A DNA stretch of 6,204 nucleotides, taken from the NCBI GenBank assembly GCA_018657655.1, contig JABHWQ010000426.1, positions 1-6,204 of the forward strand. Reading direction: 5' to 3'. This DNA comes from Chloroflexota bacterium. GTDB lineage: Bacteria; Chloroflexota; Dehalococcoidia; SZUA-161; SpSt-899. Numbering within the stretch: position 1 is the stretch's first letter; every line of letters begins with the position of its first letter. Below are positions 5,247 to 6,204 of the stretch, piece after piece. The notes beneath the pieces are model-generated. The model had not been told where the DNA came from. It saw only the letters and a program-made list of their open reading frames with translations, and did no database searches. Made by a program: the position numbers and the translations under genes.

Positions 5247-5277
5247 AAAAGAGACCGCAGTAACGGTCTCTTTTTTT
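5247..5277 (+). terminator. Rho-independent terminator after tRNA-Asn, probably bidirectional
   Basis: GAGACCG (5251-5257) and CGGTCTC (5264-5270) form a perfect 7-bp stem around loop CAGTAA, followed by seven T residues (5271-5277). Four A residues before the stem can pair with the T run, lengthening it to 11 bp. On the minus strand the same stem is followed by TTTTCGTTTT, so it can also end transcription coming from the GIY-YIG gene, whose stop lies about 65 bp away. Confidence 0.9.
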
Positions 5278-5342
5278 GTTTAATATCACAACCAGTCTCG
5301 ATTGCTCTCCTTGACGGGTCTAATCAATCTACTCATCGAATG

Positions 5343-5633
5343 TCATGACTTAACTTGTGCCATTATCTTCTCAATATATCGGTTGTCCGATACTATTTTT
5401 TCCTTTCTTGCTTTTGACAGCTTTTTAATCTTACTCTCTAATTTTAAAGCTAACCTTCTATTCTCGACTTCTATCTGAAACGCCAGCTTTAACGGTCCCC
5501 TGCCTCTAAGATACTTGGCCCCGCCCTCCCCTTTTCTCTGGTGCTCCTGAAACCTGCGAGCAACATCAGTAGTTATTCCAGTATACAAACTTCCATCGCT
5601 GCATCTAATTAAATACAAGTACCAATCATTCAT
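5343..5633 (-). CDS. GIY-YIG nuclease superfamily protein, UPF0213 type
   Basis: A small 96-residue single-domain protein. The N-terminus WYLYLIRCSDGSLYTGIT carries the two tyrosine motifs (YLYLI and YTG, the latter at 17-19), followed by the ARRFQEH segment (25-31, with conserved arginine and histidine) and a glutamate at about 66 (KLESKIKKL) in the position of the family's metal ligand. The key residues of an active GIY-YIG fold are thus present. Relatives are stand-alone proteins of about 80-100 residues with poorly known roles, possibly in DNA repair or structure recognition; the function here is not known. The ATG at 5631-5633 is used. A TTG immediately before it (5634-5636) adds one residue and is better spaced from the GAGG upstream, so either may start. 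The gene lies 74 bp after the histidine kinase with no terminator between, and runs toward the shared terminator. Confidence 0.88.
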   Translation of the reverse strand: MNDWYLYLIRCSDGSLYTGITTDVARRFQEHQRKGEGGAKYLRGRGPLKLAFQIEVENRRLALKLESKIKKLSKARKEKIVSDNRYIEKIMAQVKS

Positions 5634-5707
5634 CAAAAACGTTCAATCCTCTGAATAGTTAACCATGAGGCTGGAGTGTAATAACCCACGTTTGCATTCG
5701 TCTTTGT

Positions 5708-6204
5708 TCATAGAGGAACATCAAATGTATCACGGACAAGCGGCATCTCGATCACAAACGTTGCTCCCCTTCCTTCTCTGCTTTCAGCGTATATCCGGCC
5801 ACCATGTTCCTCAAGAATGCCGTAACAAATACTGAGCCCTAAACCAGTTCCTTGTCCAACATCTTTCGTTGTATAAAACGGCTCAAATATCCGATCTATC
5901 TTATCCGATGGAATACCCGGTCCATTGTCTGTAAATGATATACGTATTATATCCCCTATTGTCCAAGACTCAACAACAAGTTCGCCTTTCCCATTGGCTT
6001 CTTTCATCGAATAGGCCGCGTTGTTGATAATGTTCAAAAATATCTGCTGTAGTTGTCGAAAATCGGCCATAGTCCGTGGATTGTCTCTGTCCAGTTCATG
6101 AATCACATTTACATTATCCAGGTTCAGGTCATAAGATCGAAGCGCTACGCTGCTTTCTATAGCCTCATTGATTGAAACAACTTCTTTGATCGGCTCCTTT
6201 TTCC
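5708..6204 (-). CDS. Sensor histidine kinase, C-terminal ATPase part, 5' end cut by window
   Basis: The last 164 residues of a two-component sensor kinase, with the reading frame open to the right edge. Seen is the complete HATPase_c domain: N box QIFLNIINNAA (53-63), G1 box DNGPGIP (92-98), F box IFEPFYTTK and G2 box GTGLGLSICYGIL, then GGRIYAESREGRGATFVIEMP. This would bind ATP and phosphorylate a histidine in a dimerisation domain that lies mostly outside the window. The FYTTK-GTGLGLS pattern is usual for NtrB-like and PAS-containing soluble or membrane kinases, but the sensor domain, and hence the signal, cannot be seen. No response regulator is visible; it may be upstream or unlinked. 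The GTG at 6104-6106 is internal, as family-like sequence (SINEAIESSVALRSYDL) continues before it. The C-terminus ends normally, with no receiver domain attached. Confidence 0.93.
   Translation of the reverse strand, partial: KKEPIKEVVSINEAIESSVALRSYDLNLDNVNVIHELDRDNPRTMADFRQLQQIFLNIINNAAYSMKEANGKGELVVESWTIGDIIRISFTDNGPGIPSDKIDRIFEPFYTTKDVGQGTGLGLSICYGILEEHGGRIYAESREGRGATFVIEMPLVRDTFDVPL

Noticed and set aside
5637..5707. Separate promoter for the GIY-YIG gene
   Set aside because: No pair of -35 and -10 boxes with acceptable spacing could be found in this 71-bp gap.

Overview
The window looks like ordinary chromosome from an anaerobic bacterium of moderate GC (roughly 45-50 percent by eye). 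Anaerobic, ferredoxin-based carbon metabolism is inferred from a complete four-subunit pyruvate-type:ferredoxin oxidoreductase operon. The PRPP synthetase has an atypical motif set (FGNEN, DKKDQPR, DDEIDSAGS) of a kind I associate with Chloroflexota, so a Dehalococcoidia- or Anaerolineae-like organism is my best guess, but this is from memory and not tested. Both tRNA genes encode their CCA tail. TTG start codons are common: three genes have a clear TTG start behind a strong Shine-Dalgarno sequence.

Layout. Positions 1-1597 hold a minus-strand pair: a crotonase-family (enoyl-CoA hydratase/isomerase) gene and, 41 bp downstream, prs, which runs off the left edge. A good promoter sits just upstream of the crotonase gene. 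Positions 1667-1976 are a non-coding divergent region with two small hairpins and a perfect 12-bp palindrome. On the plus strand a strong promoter starts almost at the first base of tRNA-Arg(CCG). Only 22 bp after this tRNA come porG, porD, porA and porB, each touching or overlapping the next. A hairpin follows porB. Then tRNA-Asn(GTT) has its own near-consensus promoter and ends at a textbook, probably bidirectional terminator. The right end is again minus strand: the C-terminal part of a sensor histidine kinase (cut by the window) followed by a small UPF0213-type GIY-YIG protein that runs toward the same terminator.

How the genes work together. PorGDAB together form one enzyme. PorA and PorB make the thiamine active site, PorD carries two [4Fe-4S] clusters that pass electrons to ferredoxin, and PorG binds the CoA side. 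The crotonase-like protein probably acts on an acyl-CoA, but its active site is not that of a standard hydratase and fits an isomerase better. Its pairing with prs looks like simple co-transcription rather than a shared pathway. I found no mobile element, CRISPR array, toxin-antitoxin pair or clearly new system. The most interesting points are the tRNA-Arg/por transcription arrangement, the altered crotonase active site and the unassigned divergent intergenic region.
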